Positions 18,116-29,320 of a stretch of DNA of 64,000 nt are shown piece by piece. A program made the translations under genes and the position numbers. Source of the DNA: Azolla caroliniana (lineage: Eukaryota; Polypodiophyta). Location of the stretch: NCBI GenBank assembly GCA_043228905.1, contig JBHGNT010000013.1, positions 4,836,001-4,900,000 of the forward strand. Direction: 5' to 3'. The notes under the pieces are model-generated. The model had not been told where the DNA came from. It was given only the letters and a program-made list of their open reading frames with translations, and did no database searches. Within the stretch, counting starts at the first letter, position 1. Each line of letters begins with the position of its first letter.

Positions 18116-19602
18116 GCAGACCTGAAGACAGATGCTTTCACCCAAGCTATACTAGCACAAATTGATCCCTCTCGAGTGTCGTGTTCACAGTCGCAACCAC
18201 TAGGTATGGACTATCGGCAATTCAAATACCATGATGGATTACTCTTCTTTAAAGAACTTTTGTATGTTCCTTATGGTTCTTGCCGCCTTCGAGTAGTACA
18301 AAACTGTCATGACACATATACAACTAGGCATTTTGGTAGTATTAAAACATTAGATTTAGTACAACGATCATTCTGGTGGCCCCATATGCGACATTTTGTC
18401 AAAGATTTTGTTCAGACTTGTCATACATGTTGTAGAGCGAAAATGCCAAGGAATCATCCATATGGTTTATTAGAACCATTACCAATTCCAAGCAAGCCGT
18501 GGCAATCCATTGCTCTAGACTTCATCACAAATTTTCCAATCTCTAAGGGGTTCAATGCGATTCTAACAATGGTAGATCGATATATGAAGATGGCTCATTT
18601 CTTTCCATGTACTAAGGAAATCTCCAGTGAAGACACCGCCAAAATTGTCATGCGTGAAGTATGTCGGCATCATGGACTTCCCAACAGTATCGTCAGCGAC
18701 CATGGACCCCAGTTCGTGTCAAAATTCTAGAAGCACCTTTTTAAAATGCTCAAGGTCACTTGTAACCTCTCCTCCGGCTACCACCCACAAATTGACAGCC
18801 AAGCCGAACGAACAAATCAAACACTGGAGCAGTATTTGTGGTGCTTTCTCCGCTCTCATCAGGATAATTGGGCAAATATTCTCCACTTCGCCGAATTTTC
18901 CTATAATAACTCTATCCACGCATCGACTAAAGTTACGTCATTTTATGCTTATACGGGATGTCACCCTCGGTGGAGAGTACTTGAAACCCCAGAGGTGTCC
19001 ACAAATCCTTGCGTGGAGGATCGTTTGGAGCAGTTATGCAAGATACAAGCAGATTTATCTACTCATCTCCAGCAAGCTCAACAAACACACAAGGTCTACG
19101 CTGATCTTCATCGACTTCCATCTAGTTTTAACATTGGAGATCGGGTGTGGCTGCTACGACGCCACATCAAGACTACTTGCCCATGTGAGAAGTTGGATTA
19201 TCGGCGATTAGGTCCTTTCCGTATTATCATAAAGATTAATGATGTCGCTTTTCGTCTCGATCTACCCCCTCAACTTCGGATACGTCCAGTGTTTCATAGT
19301 TCTCTCCTCCAACCCTATCACGAGAGCACCATGCCAGGACTTATTATACAACCTCCACCCCTAATCGAGCTTGAAGATGGACCAGAGTATGAGGTTGCCT
19401 CCATCCTTGATTCCAAGATTGTTCGCAACAAGCTCTACTATCTAGTCGATTGGCTAGGCTATAGTCCCAACGAACGTACTTGGGAACCGATCGAGAATGT
19501 GATCAATGCTCGTGTGCTTCTTGAAGACTTCCATTGTCAATATCCACACAAACCGGGTCCTCCATCCAAAATGACTCGTGACACTCGTCGAAAGGGGGAT
19601 AG
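18116..19602 (+). pseudogene. Element E: integrase and chromodomain
   Basis: After F, the frame resumes at DLKTDAFTQAILAQIDPS. The integrase zinc domain keeps CHTCCRAK. Catalytic Asp lie in LDFITNFP and VSDHGPQF, and Glu in DSQAERTNQ. A TAG at 18728-18730 replaces the Trp of FVSKFWKH in element B. The chromodomain (YEVASILDSKIV, YYLVDWLGY, RTWEPIENV) is complete. The sequence is about nine tenths identical to B by eye, with inactivating changes. Confidence 0.92.
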
Positions 19603-19873
19603 TGTCATGATATGGCAAGACTCGAACCCATGACCTTAGGTTATATGGGTCGAGCTTTTGACCATTATATCATCTATTGTAATACACAAAATATTATTTT
19701 CATTTACATTTTATTATAGGAAATTAATGTATATTCCAGATTGCTCTGGAACATTCTAGAAGCTTCAGGATTACTCCTGAGAACACTATAAAAGAGGGCA
19801 CTAGGCATTATGTTGAACCATAGCCTCATAGCCCTTTTGTACTTACTCTTCTTATAATATATAATCTATTATC

Positions 19874-19926
<53 letters not shown>

Positions 19927-20077
19927 CTCACTATCTCTCTCTCTCCTCTTCTCTCTTCCTCTCTCAGGAGTCTTACGCAGTCCCGTCCTCTTAGTACTAA
20001 TAGTACTTCCCTTCTCTAGTACTAATTCTCTCTCTGTTTAGTACTAATCCTCTCTCTGTTTAGTACTATTCTTGACA
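19603..20077 (+). repeat. Element E: 3' LTR (475 bp)
   Basis: The LTR begins TGTCATGATATGG and ends ATTCTTGACA, like the LTR of B, but it has diverged. The palindrome at the predicted RNA start is lost (GTTGAACCATAGCC), the CT run is longer (about 19880-19922) and at least five TAGTACTAA-like motifs crowd the last 90 bases. A TATAAAAGAGGG promoter motif is kept. The next bases are the H integrase. Confidence 0.93.
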
Positions 20078-20353
20078 CCAACCCTCATGTTTCAAACTCA
20101 ACTCAGCTCGATGCCAGGAACGCTCCGTTTTCGATGGACAGGGCCCTTCTCAATTATCGATGAATTTAACGGAACATTCCAACTCGGTACATTGGTCGTC
20201 AACGTCGTGCGAAAGTGGGTCAATGGGTTTCGGTTAAAACTATACTTCGACCATACCCCATCCAACCCTTTTGTTGGTAAACAACACAGTCAAGACCCGC
20301 CCACAGTAGGTGAAACAGAGGATTTCGGGGGTCACTGGCCCCAATCCCAGTAA
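20078..20353 (+). pseudogene. Element H: integrase C-terminus
   Basis: The frame reads LMFQTQLSSMPGTLRFRWTG, PFSIIDEFNGTFQLG and KWVNGFRLKLYFD. It is collinear with the integrase end of the minus-strand element (VFQTRMGKMPGKLRFRSTGP, KWVNGFRLKPYRG at 37225-37788). This GPY/F-like region helps bind DNA in Ty3 integrases. The stop at 20351 is natural by comparison with that copy. The upstream part was separated by element E. Confidence 0.85.
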
Positions 20354-20607
20354 TTAGTCTACCTACCGCCGGAATTGTATACTATGTGAAAAAAAATGAA
20401 GAAAAAAAGAAAAGAAAAAGAGACCCACTAAGTAAGTATTTAAGGAGCATGCACGACTCACGAGAAAAGAAAGTACAAATGGTTTTTCGCCGCATGGTCT
20501 TTACACCTTATTATGGTTGCCAAGATTCTGAATCTAGGGCACAAGGCCACATCTCCAGAACCAAGGTACCTACAAAAAGGAGGGCACCACAGGTATAACA
20601 CTCACTC

Positions 20608-23600
20608 ATGCACAGACGCGCGAAGCCCTCAAGCTCTCTCGCCTTCTACACAAACGTTATCCCACTTCAGACTTTCTACATAGAAGCTTCTTCACAATCC
20701 CTATCTCCTTACCCCCCTATTCACTCTTCCTCTTCCAAAAGGATCATGTTGCTCGAAGTGTCCAAAGAACTCCGCACTTGGCTGAAAAGGCACAGTTTGG
20801 GTGGATGCACTTCCCCACCCCGAGGCATAGGAGATCGCACGTTGAGTGCATACCGACACCATCACCAACAATCAGAACCGGTCAGTGTTGGGCCTGCAGG
20901 GAGGAGGAGAACATGACATCAAGGCTCAGCCTCAGAACATCCTCGAAGAATATTTCAGGGGTTACTCGTTGTCCACCAAGGCATATCGAACACATGGTAG
21001 GCCTAACAAGTTCATTGGCGATCTCGCCAAAATTCTTTTGGAGTTTGGCTACGTACACGCTAACGCGTACAACATGCAACAGAAAAAGGTTGACATCATC
21101 ATCACGGCATATAGAGGCGGCGCCCTCGATTGGGCATCATCACTGGGGACAGAGTTTGTGCCGCCTTGTCGGCTTTTCAGGCAGGTAAAAGGTTCTTGCC
21201 TGCTTTAGCACATTCCTTAGTTGTGCTTTACCCCCCCTAATCCTTGACCACACCTCGTCAAACTCTTGCCCTCCTCGCCACATCCACGCATGCGAAATGC
21301 CAATGAGCTCTTTAGTTAGCTCAAGAGGAATGGCAAGATGACACATCGGTTTGAACCCCTACATCATCGTGACCGATAATTGACTCCAAGACCTAGGAAA
21401 CTGAAGACAATATCACCATAAGACGGCACAAAAAACCTAAATCATCTGCCTTGGTGGATAAACCAAACTAAAAATGGCCAGCATGCGACCGGACCATTAG
21501 GAGGACACTCGGACAACCACGGGAAATAGCAGACAATCCTCCGGGGAGCAACCCAAAAGGCTCAGAGATGGATCTGTGGACACGCAAAGGAGCCCTGCCA
21601 AGAAACGCCGCAGGTTGCAACACCACAATGAAGAAAAAACTCAAAGGGGATTCTTCGTCTGAGAAATGGCAACTAGTCATTGCTCCCGCCAAAACCGTCG
21701 CAGTCATCACGGACAAGGCCTTGTCCTTAACAGGAAATATGAAGCAAGGACAACATTCTCGTTTCTTGAAGGAGGAAGTAATGACCTTTAAGGACTTGCC
21801 TGTCGAGTCCTACGAGCTCAACGCGATCTTAAAACACGACACGGCGTACGAGTTAATCGACTTCCTCACTCGCTTCCACATTGTTGCTACGGCACGCATG
21901 GCTCAAGACCATGCCGAACAACAGATGGTCCTACGGGCGTTAGGCAATGGGCTCGAATCCGACGAGGAGCCGCAGCTACAGAAGATCAACCGGAAACGCA
22001 TAACCAAAAACCGTTCCGCTCGGATCGAGCTACCGAACCTCAACACGGCTTTGATCGAGGTTTTCGGCGAATTGGAGAAAAGGACCCGCACTACCAAGGA
22101 CATGGCGGTTAGTAGAAAAAAAGTGCGCAAACAAGCCAAAATGGCCACGGAGTTATGGCAGGCCTCGGAAAGCCGCCTGACCGAGCTTCAACACCGGCTC
22201 CGCAAATCCGGAGAACCCAAACTTCTCACCTTACCAACCCTTGATTCCAATCTGGCTGAGGTGTCCACACAAATGGATGAGCCCAACCCTCCCAAGCTAG
22301 TGGAGGTGTCCACCCAAATGGATGAGCCAAGCAACTCGGTAACAACCACGGTAACGGCCGAGGCTCCAACCTGTGATTGCGACGAAGAGCTTGCGGTGCA
22401 AACGGCAATTGCCCAGAAAGCCAAGGGGCGCTACGAAACGGCCAAAGAAGAAGTTTACCAACTACGAGCGCAAGTAGCGAAACACGAAGTAGCACTCCCA
22501 CAGCTACTCGACGCACAGACGGCTCAACTTCAGGAGACTGAAAAGAATGTCGTTGCATCCCTTAAGGACACTAACAAACTCGCGGTAGCAAAATTAGTGG
22601 AAGTAGAGGAAGAGCATCCACGGGCATCTCACCAAAAAACCAAAGAACTCGTAACTCCGTAGAATGAACTCTCGGAACTCCAGGTTCGTGCAAGTCGGGA
22701 CCTTCACAAGCTAGACGAAACCAAGAAGCAGCGAGTGGCATTGTCGGAGTCACTTCACCAGCTGCAAATATTTGTGACCGTAGAACTCAAACAGCAACAA
22801 CACCATTATATGTAGGAGTTAGCCGATAATTCGGATCGACTCCTCTAACGTTACGACATGTATACGAAGAAGCTGGAGGCACAACTCGTCAACGCTATAG
22901 TATCGTGTGACATCCTCAAAGCCAAGCTCAAACGGGACGCTGAGAAAGCTCAAGACAAACTGAAAACCCTCCAAGCCAAATATGAAATGGGCGAAGCACA
23001 AATCAAAGCCCTAGTGGCCAAGCACCGTCTAAAGCTAAACCAAAAATTCAAGGAGACACTCGCTCGAGCCTCGAATGAATGGTTGGCTAAAGCAGCCGAA
23101 TTATAGGTCTTCCGAGTAGACGCAGAAAATCGGGAAAAAGCGAGCCGTGGATTCTAAAAAATGAATGAGAACAGCATCCAGATTCTCTGTGAAGATTTCA
23201 CTAAGGAATTCCACCCCCTCGCGCATATGCACACAACAGCCATCGGTAACCTCCTCGAATAATTCAACGATGATTAGTTGTTGCTCATGCTAGAAACGAA
23301 AGGCTATGAAAAAGTGTGCATCCTAGCTAAAAAGGAAGCAAAATCCACCGCGCAGGAATCAACAACCCATGTAACTGAGGAAGCAGCCAAGAGTAGAAAG
23401 AAGAAGAGGACACACGGCTGAAGTAGAAACAAAGCAAGGGGCTGAACAAACCACAGAACCCCAACAGGACGCACCGACTCCAGCATCCACGATGGAGACT
23501 CTAGATCAACAGCTCGACGTATCGGCCAAGTTACACACCGAGTTTCCAAATTAAGAGTCATCTCAAGCACAGACGAAACCACCTGCCCTTGTGAGTACCA

Positions 23601-23690
23601 TGCCAAGGGTCAAAGAGACGACCAATCTCCAAATCGGATCATCACAACAATCGGAGGACACCCTTGCCATTTTGGAAGAAGAATGAGGGC
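20608..23690 (+). pseudogene. Element H: accessory ORF after pol (coiled-coil protein), decayed
   Basis: The start ATGCACAGA (MHR) at 20608 matches the start of the minus-strand copy at 37038. The N-terminal domain continues across a frameshift near 20870. The block ILEEYFRGYSLSTKAYRTHG aligns with LIKYFGEYSLASKGYWTQG of that copy, and ILLEFGYVH with VLHEYGHMY. A frame at 21568-22662 holds a repeated EVSTQMDEP motif and long coiled coils. The same frame continues to about 23400 with seven stops. KMNENSIQILCEDFTKEF aligns with KMDEESIVAVREELSEDF of the plus copy at 34350. Function is unknown and no enzyme motif is seen. Confidence 0.75.
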
Positions 23691-23812
23691 ACTATAGCGA
23701 AGTTTTTTTCGGCTAACTATCATTTCGATTTTTTTCGGTCTATGTTTTTTTTTAGAAACTTTTTGAGGATTCAGGTTCATCGTGCAAGGCATTGTCCCAC
23801 GGGTGTGCCAAG

Positions 23813-24291
23813 TGTTATCCGTGGAACAAAAGACACAAAGTGTGAAACGAACCTAAAGGGACGACTAGGTAAATTAGGTGAAAAGAGAAACGACCAAACG
23901 TGAAGGAGTAGCTGAACGTAATACACACAGCCAAGAATAGAGGCCGAAAATCAGAGGATTGGTTGGAAGCATGCTGAGGGGATACAAAAGCTATATAAAG
24001 TGGGGAGCAGCAACAGAATAGAGGAGAGGGATAGAGAGATATACTTGTTATGCTAGAAAGAGGGGATTTTATGTCTATTTTTCTGTGAGAAAGTGAACAA
24101 TAATATCGTTTATGAACCGTGTAACCAATTTATAAAGTAATTCTATAATACATACGTGGTTTCAGGTCAATTTCCAGTGTCCTTCAATATTCATCTATAC
24201 GGTTGGGTTTTATTCCTACTCATAAAACGTAAGTCATAAGACCAGTTGTGGCCAGCCACTTCATAACTAATCGGCTTGATCAGCCCTAACA
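23813..24291 (+). repeat. Element H: probable 3' LTR
   Basis: The segment starts TGTTATCCGTGG and ends GATCAGCCCTAACA, so its ends are TGTTA and TAACA. It has a TATATAAAG motif at about 23990. It lies where a 3' LTR of H is expected, but no adjoining polypurine tract is clear and the partner LTR is outside the window, so the boundaries are tentative. Confidence 0.45.
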
Positions 24292-25021
24292 TTCTCTCCT
24301 ACATAACCACGATCCCTTGACCCGATTACCCAAGGAAGTAATCGAAGGTGTATCTCTGAAAGAAGAGATAACACATTCGTCGAGTATGAAGGGGGTTGCT
24401 CGAGCAAAGGAAAGGGAGCTACGACAACCGATCGGTGATTCGAAGAGCGAGCGAAGGTTATGATAGATCAGATGGTGATGACAATCAGATGAAGGGGCAT
24501 GTTTGTAATGAAGAACAAATATGGACGGGACCAAAACGACAACGAGGATGACGAGGCAGATGACAACGGACAAAGGGACCCCTCCACACCGGTTTGTGAG
24601 ACATCGACGGTTGCGGATCAACATAAGACCGGAGAGATGGACGGTTGTAGCGAGGAGATGAGGGTCGAAGCCAACGCATATGGAGGGAAGGTGGCCAAGC
24701 ATAAAGCCACACAAAAATTCAATGGAGAAGCGGAGGGTGGAAAGAAAGGAAGAGTCGGGAATCGGTCCGATCGGAAGACGATCCGTCCAGTAATCCGACC
24801 TGGAGGAAAGCCGACTCCGTCGAAACCAACTCGGTCGAACCTAATTCGGAATAAGCCCGACACGGTCGGGGTGGTAGGGACGTATAGCGACATGTATGGA
24901 GGACAAAAGATGGACGGGCTGACGAGGGCGTGGAGGAAGCCGGTTGATCGTCGTTGCCGAAATCTCACTTATTCCCCTTTCTTGGCACATACCGGAGGAT
25001 GTGTGATTTGGTGAGGGTGGA
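24292..25021. other. Unrecognised segment with one weak ORF
   Basis: No family is recognised here. A plus-strand frame at 24499-25014 gives a charged, low-complexity peptide (NEDDEADDNGQRD, then repeated Arg/Pro/Ser-Lys). It has no domain I can name and starts and stops without nearby signals. The composition resembles linker regions of the Ty3 elements nearby. It may be decayed element sequence. Confidence 0.4.
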
Positions 25022-25979
25022 TGTCATGAAGATTTCCTGCAACAGTTAGAAAATCTAGTACGGCGAATAAAATGGGGATGTGCAACAACTTGCACATGGA
25101 CATCAGACAATGTGTATAGGAATAAGAAAGAGGGAAAAATAAATGGGAAGGGTCACCACTCCCCTGGGGCTATAAATGGGGAGGGGTGCTCACAAGAGAA
25201 GGGTCACCCATTTTGGTGAGGGGGGGTGCATTATGTCGATCTAGGGTTTCTCTTTCTTCTCCTTCTTTAGGGTTTGGTATTTTTCTTCTTCTTCTTCTTC
25301 TTTCTTTGGCTTTCTTTTTTGAGTGAACTTTTAGGGTTTCTTTTGGTTCTCCTCTCTCTTCTTGGTTAGAGTTTCGGTTGCTCTAGGGTTCTTCTTCTCC
25401 CTATTTCGGTTTTAGGGTTTCGGGTTTCTTCTTCCTTGTCGTCTTGGTGAGTAGATTTAGGGTTTCTTTTTCTAGGTTTTGGGTTCTTCATTTTCATGTG
25501 AGTTAGGGTCATGGTAGGGTTTCAGGTGTTACTCTCTTCTTCTTCTTCGTGTGAGAGTTTGGTTTAGTTTGGGGATTTCTACAATGGCGGCTCTTTCAGC
25601 ATTCCAGTGGTGGCCTTCTCAGTGGTTCAAGCGTCCTCTCCTAGACGGAAAGCGTTTGGTGCGGTGGCGGTTTCGACAAAGGCGGATTAACTCGGCGGCT
25701 GGTCATCGAAGGGAGACCAAAGTGACACAAGAACACTCCACCGTCTTCGGAGTTTGACCAACGGTCGGAGTCGTGGTCCGGTGGCTCACTCGACTTGCCT
25801 TCACCACTCGTTTTGTATCTCGTTTTGCCCTTTGTTGTACCTTAGCTTATTATTTGTAAAAACCACCGCAATCGTGGCGTTAAGCTAGTTCATTGTAACC
25901 CATTTTTCTTGTATCATAAATCGTGTATATTTTTTTCCCAAAAAGTTTGTCTAATCTTGTGCTTGATCCGTAACCGCGA
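25022..25979 (+). other. LTR-like or promoter-like segment with a telomere-motif-rich leader and a 57-codon ORF
   Basis: The segment starts TGTCATGAAGATTTCC, close to the start of A-type LTRs. It has a TATA motif CTATAAATGGGG at 25168-25179, then a CT-rich leader with about nine AGGGTTT or AGGGTTC motifs, as in plant ribosomal-protein and housekeeping promoters. An ATG at 25584 opens a short frame, MAALSAFQWWPSQWFKRPLL, ending at 25757. TTGTAA-type motifs near 25850-25910 could be a polyadenylation region. It could be an LTR or a captured host gene start; I cannot decide. Confidence 0.4.
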
Positions 25980-26090
25980 TGTTGTGAAGATTTTTGGCAA
26001 TGGTGTGAAAATCGCGTGTAACGGAGAAAACAAGAAGGTGCAATGTGCACACGTATGAAAGGGGGGACACTCGTATGTTAGCACGTTAAT
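25980..26090 (+). repeat. A-family LTR (L), left part, split by element K
   Basis: TGTTGTGAAGATTTTTGGCA and the following 25 bases match the sense start of the LTR of element A (the minus strand from 10729). Element K interrupts it at 26091. The last five bases, TTAAT, are duplicated at 31213-31217. Confidence 0.75.
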
Positions 26091-26384
26091 TGTAATGAAG
26101 TGGATGGATTTTGTGTAGCGGAAGAATTGTGTGTGTGTGTGTGTGTGGAGAGAGAGAGATCACAAAAAAAATAAAAAAATTGTATTACAAGGAAACAAGA
26201 ATGACCAATGCATTACAAAGAGAAGGAGACGTACTTATGTAGTCACCTTCTCTGTAAGTTCTCTCACTAGTACCGCCTCTTCAGAAAGAGGTCGTGTCTT
26301 AACTACTTAAAGCATATGTGTTCACTCACTTGAGTATCCTAGAGTGAGTTCCCACACACGGGAAGTTGAGTTTGATTCTCAACC
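26091..26384 (-). repeat. Element K: 3' LTR (about 294 bp)
   Basis: It runs TGTAATGAAGTGG to TTTGATTCTCAAC, with a short GT run at 26129-26148. In minus-strand sense a G-rich polypurine tract (GAAGGGGTGGG) precedes it. Confidence 0.85.
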
Positions 26385-26388
26385 CACC

Positions 26389-27170
26389 CCTTCAACCACA
26401 ACTTCTGGATGTTGGATGGTTGGTTTGGACTGGTCTCTGGGTTGGCTTTGAGTCAACTCCGGCTTCGGCTTTGAATGACCGGTTCACTCCTGCTGGTCTT
26501 TACTCCTACTGGTGTTTACTCCCACTCAAGCTCGGCTGGTTGACGGTCGAAAGACCCACATTCGTCGTGAACTGCCACAACTTGTTGACTCCCAGGTCCT
26601 TGGTGAAAATGTTGGTCGTCTGTAGGTTCGTGTTGGCGTGTTGCCTATCGACATCTCCAGCCAGGACACGTTCTCAGATGAAATGGTAGTGCATCTCAAT
26701 GTGCTTAGTTCGAGCGTGGAAGACTGGGTTGCAGGTCCGGTGGATGTTTCTCATGTTGTTGCAATACAGGAGAATCGGACCTTGATGGGAACGTCCAGAT
26801 CCTTCAATATTCTCTTGAGCCAAACGGCTTCACATGCGGCGACAGCCACGCCCTTGTATTCGACTTTGGTGCTCGATAGTGCAACTGTCGTCTGCTTTTG
26901 TTCTGCTCTAGGAGATGGCTCCACTGCCGAGGGAGAAGACGACCCTGAGGTTGATCATCTGTTGGCTTTGTAGCCGGCCCAGTCGGCATCTGTGTACCAT
27001 TTGAGTCATATCTGTGGGACCGATTTGTAGAGGATGCCGAAATCCATGGTTCCACTCACATACCTTAGCACTCGAGATGGATGTCTCGCGGAGTTTGCAT
27101 GAACTAGCTAAGGAGGCCAACAGGGTAACTCAGGTTAGGTCAGGTAATTGTGAGGTAGATGAGGCTTCTG
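26389..27170 (-). pseudogene. Element K: copia RNase H region
   Basis: Across several frames one reads YVSGTMDFGILYKS, WYTDADWAGYKANR, ALSSTKVEYKGVAVAACEAV and WLKRILKDLDVP, which is the RNase H domain of plant copia Pol. Frameshifts and stops make it non-functional. Confidence 0.8.
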
Positions 27171-27171
27171 A

Positions 27172-27770
27172 CTAGCTTACGATAGAGAATCGGCTGAAGA
27201 GTTGCCTTTTGGTATGTTCGATGTCTCGGAGGTACTCTCCTCCAATGACCAAGTTGTTCACATAAATTATGATCAATAGTTGTCCTCTGGAGTCATTTCG
27301 GATGAACAGACAATTGTCAGACTTAGACATTTGAAAGTTGATTTGGTGAAGATATTGCATTATCTTCGAATCTCATGCTCTTGGTGCCTACTTGAGACCG
27401 TAGAGAGGCTTTTTGAGTCAGCAAAAAACAGTTGGATGCGTAGTTGACCCAAATCCGGGCGTTTGTATCATGTACACATCCTCTTCTAACTCGCCTTGGA
27501 GGAAGGCATTCTTCACGTCCATTTGGTGGAGGTGCCACCCTTTTGTTGCTGCAAGCGTTATCATGGTTCGAATGGTTGTCATCTTTGCCAATGGCACAAA
27601 GGTCTCTTCATAATCAACATCGTGCATCTGTGTGTAGGCCTTGTACCGATTGATAGTGTCGACAGCATTGTGCTTCACTTTGAAGATCCACCGGCATCCA
27701 ATTGCCTTTTGGTGGTGTAAGGGACGAGACCCATGTCTCGTTCTTGGAGAGTGCTTGCATATGCTCATTC
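27172..27770 (-). pseudogene. Element K: copia reverse transcriptase core
   Basis: The frame gives CRWIFKVKHNAVDTINRYKA, YEETFVPLAKMTTIRTMITL and [20 protein letters not shown]. In the next frame comes KSDNCLFIRNDSRG with LIIIYVNNLVIGGEYL. The catalytic YVDD box reads YVNN, so both catalytic Asp codons are changed. A frameshift separates the two pieces near 27340. Solo LTR Q separates this part from the RT start. Confidence 0.85.
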
Positions 27771-27787
27771 ATTGCTATAAGGAATCG

Positions 27788-28212
27788 GGTATGATTCTTG
27801 TGTAGCAGAGCAGATGTGTGTTATGTGTATGTGTCAAAGGAATTAGAGGAGAGAAGAGAGAACACAAGATAGATAGAGAAAGGAATACTCAAGAAGAAGG
27901 TGTATATTCACAAGTAGAATAGCAAATACAAAATGTAGCATTACAAGGAGTCACAACTGACTTAATATGAAGTATGAGGAGGGTCCTTTATATATAGTCA
28001 CCCTCTCTCTTCATTAACTAACAACCACTCTCTTTTGGGGAATGTGAAGACTCATAGTCATGGGGAATATGTAACTCATTAGTTATGTGTCATAGAATAT
28101 GACACATAGTGAATGTGTAGAGAGTAGTGGGGTGACTCTTGACCTTTGAGTAATCATCGATTCTCAAAAGGTGTGTTCACACGTTGCACTATGTTGAGCT
28201 TGATTCTCAACA
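27788..28212 (-). repeat. Solo LTR Q inside element K
   Basis: A roughly 425-bp copia-type LTR ends CTTGATTCTCAACA at 28212 and begins near GTATGATTCTTGTG. Read on the minus strand it has a TATATATAAAGGACC motif at about 27989-28003. It interrupts the RT frame between AAKYPRWVK and the following residues. The flanks ATCGG and ATCGT may be a target copy. The left boundary is uncertain by a few bases. Confidence 0.65.
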
Positions 28213-29320
28213 ATCGTTTTGACCCATCTAGGGTACTTTGCGGCTTCGAAAAAGGTTTCCGGTTCTTGGATTGGTGCCACCTTCATCATGAATGCATAAT
28301 GATATGCCATGTAGTCATTGTAGCTGAATCAGTTGACTACATTCTTCTCTCAGTTGGAGCGACGAGGTTCTCCTAGTGTCCTCATGATGGGCACGTCTAG
28401 TCCATCATGCTCACTATCAGGTGAGTGGTTTGATTCATTTCTATCTGAGTCTTCGTACTCAGGCATTTTGGCTTTTCCTTTGTCCTGTTTCAAACTCGGT
28501 CGCTCAGAGGCTCTTGTAGTCCACTCAACCTAGTTGAGATTGTACTTTCCTCTAATGTGAGCCCCGTTCGATCATCCTCTGTGTCGAACTCGGTTTCGAC
28601 TGTGTTAGATGGAGTTGAGTCAACCATGTACCAGGATGTTGATTCGTCGTATACGACATCCCTACTCACTCGTACCTTTTTGGTAGAGAGTTTGAAGCAC
28701 TTATACCCCTTTTGCATGTACCCCACGAGGATGCTTTTCTCCAACATGGGATCTAGGTTTTGTTGCTTCTCCATCGGGAATATGTACATATGCAATCGAG
28801 CGGAATATCCTGACATGGGATAGGTTCGGCTTCTTACTGTAGAACTTCTCCTGAGGGGTGAGATCGTGCACTCCAGATGTTGTGCAATGATTCAACCCAA
28901 TATGATTTTGGCAAATGTTTCTCGTTCATCATTGCCCTTGCCACCTCGAACATGTGCCGGTTCTTGCGTTCGGCTACTCTGTTCTATTGATGTGTGTGTC
29001 CGTAGGTGAACTCCCTCCGAATTCCTTCTTGTCGAAGGTATGTGGTAAAGGCATCAAAGAAGCACTCTTTGTTGTCGTCCAATCGAAGGCATTGTACATG
29101 CCGATTGGTTTCCTTCTCGACTTCGTTCTTGAATTTCTGGAAGTGCGAGAACACTTCACTCTTTTGGCGCATGGGATAAGTCTAGGTATGTCTAGAGAAG
29201 TCGTCGATGAATGTTAGGTTATACAGGCAACCACCAAATGTTGTCGTCTGGGCTGGTCCCCATACATCTGAATGCATTACATCCAGGATCCCTTTGCTTA
29301 CATTCCTCGTGGGATGTCAT
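28213..29320 (-). pseudogene. Element K: copia integrase, linker and RT start
   Basis: Integrase fragments are VMHSDVWGP and LYNLTFIDDF with the first catalytic Asp, CLRLDDNKECFFDAF at the second, and RVAERKNRHMFEVARAMM containing the Glu. A linker with WYMVDSTPSNTVETEFDTED and the RT start EPETFFEAAKYPRWVK follow. Several frameshifts are present. Confidence 0.75.

Larger units (their letters stand above)
13349..20077 (+). mobile_element. Element E: older relative of element B, interrupted by solo LTRs D and F
   Basis: From the last 11 codons of gag to the 3' LTR this copy is collinear with element B but carries many stops, a 14-G run and two LTR insertions. Its 5' half (LTR and most of gag) is separated by elements C, A and B and should lie left of the window. 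It integrated into the integrase end of element H at 20078. Confidence 0.92.
20078..24291 (+). mobile_element. Element H: 3' part of a Ty3 element with an accessory ORF after pol
   Basis: The piece comprises the integrase C-terminus, an accessory ORF with conserved N-terminal, coiled-coil and C-terminal blocks, and a probable 3' LTR. It is the oldest layer of the left nest, since element E interrupts its integrase. Gag, protease, RT and most of integrase should lie left of the window. It is a relative of the elements at 31980-43532. Confidence 0.75.
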
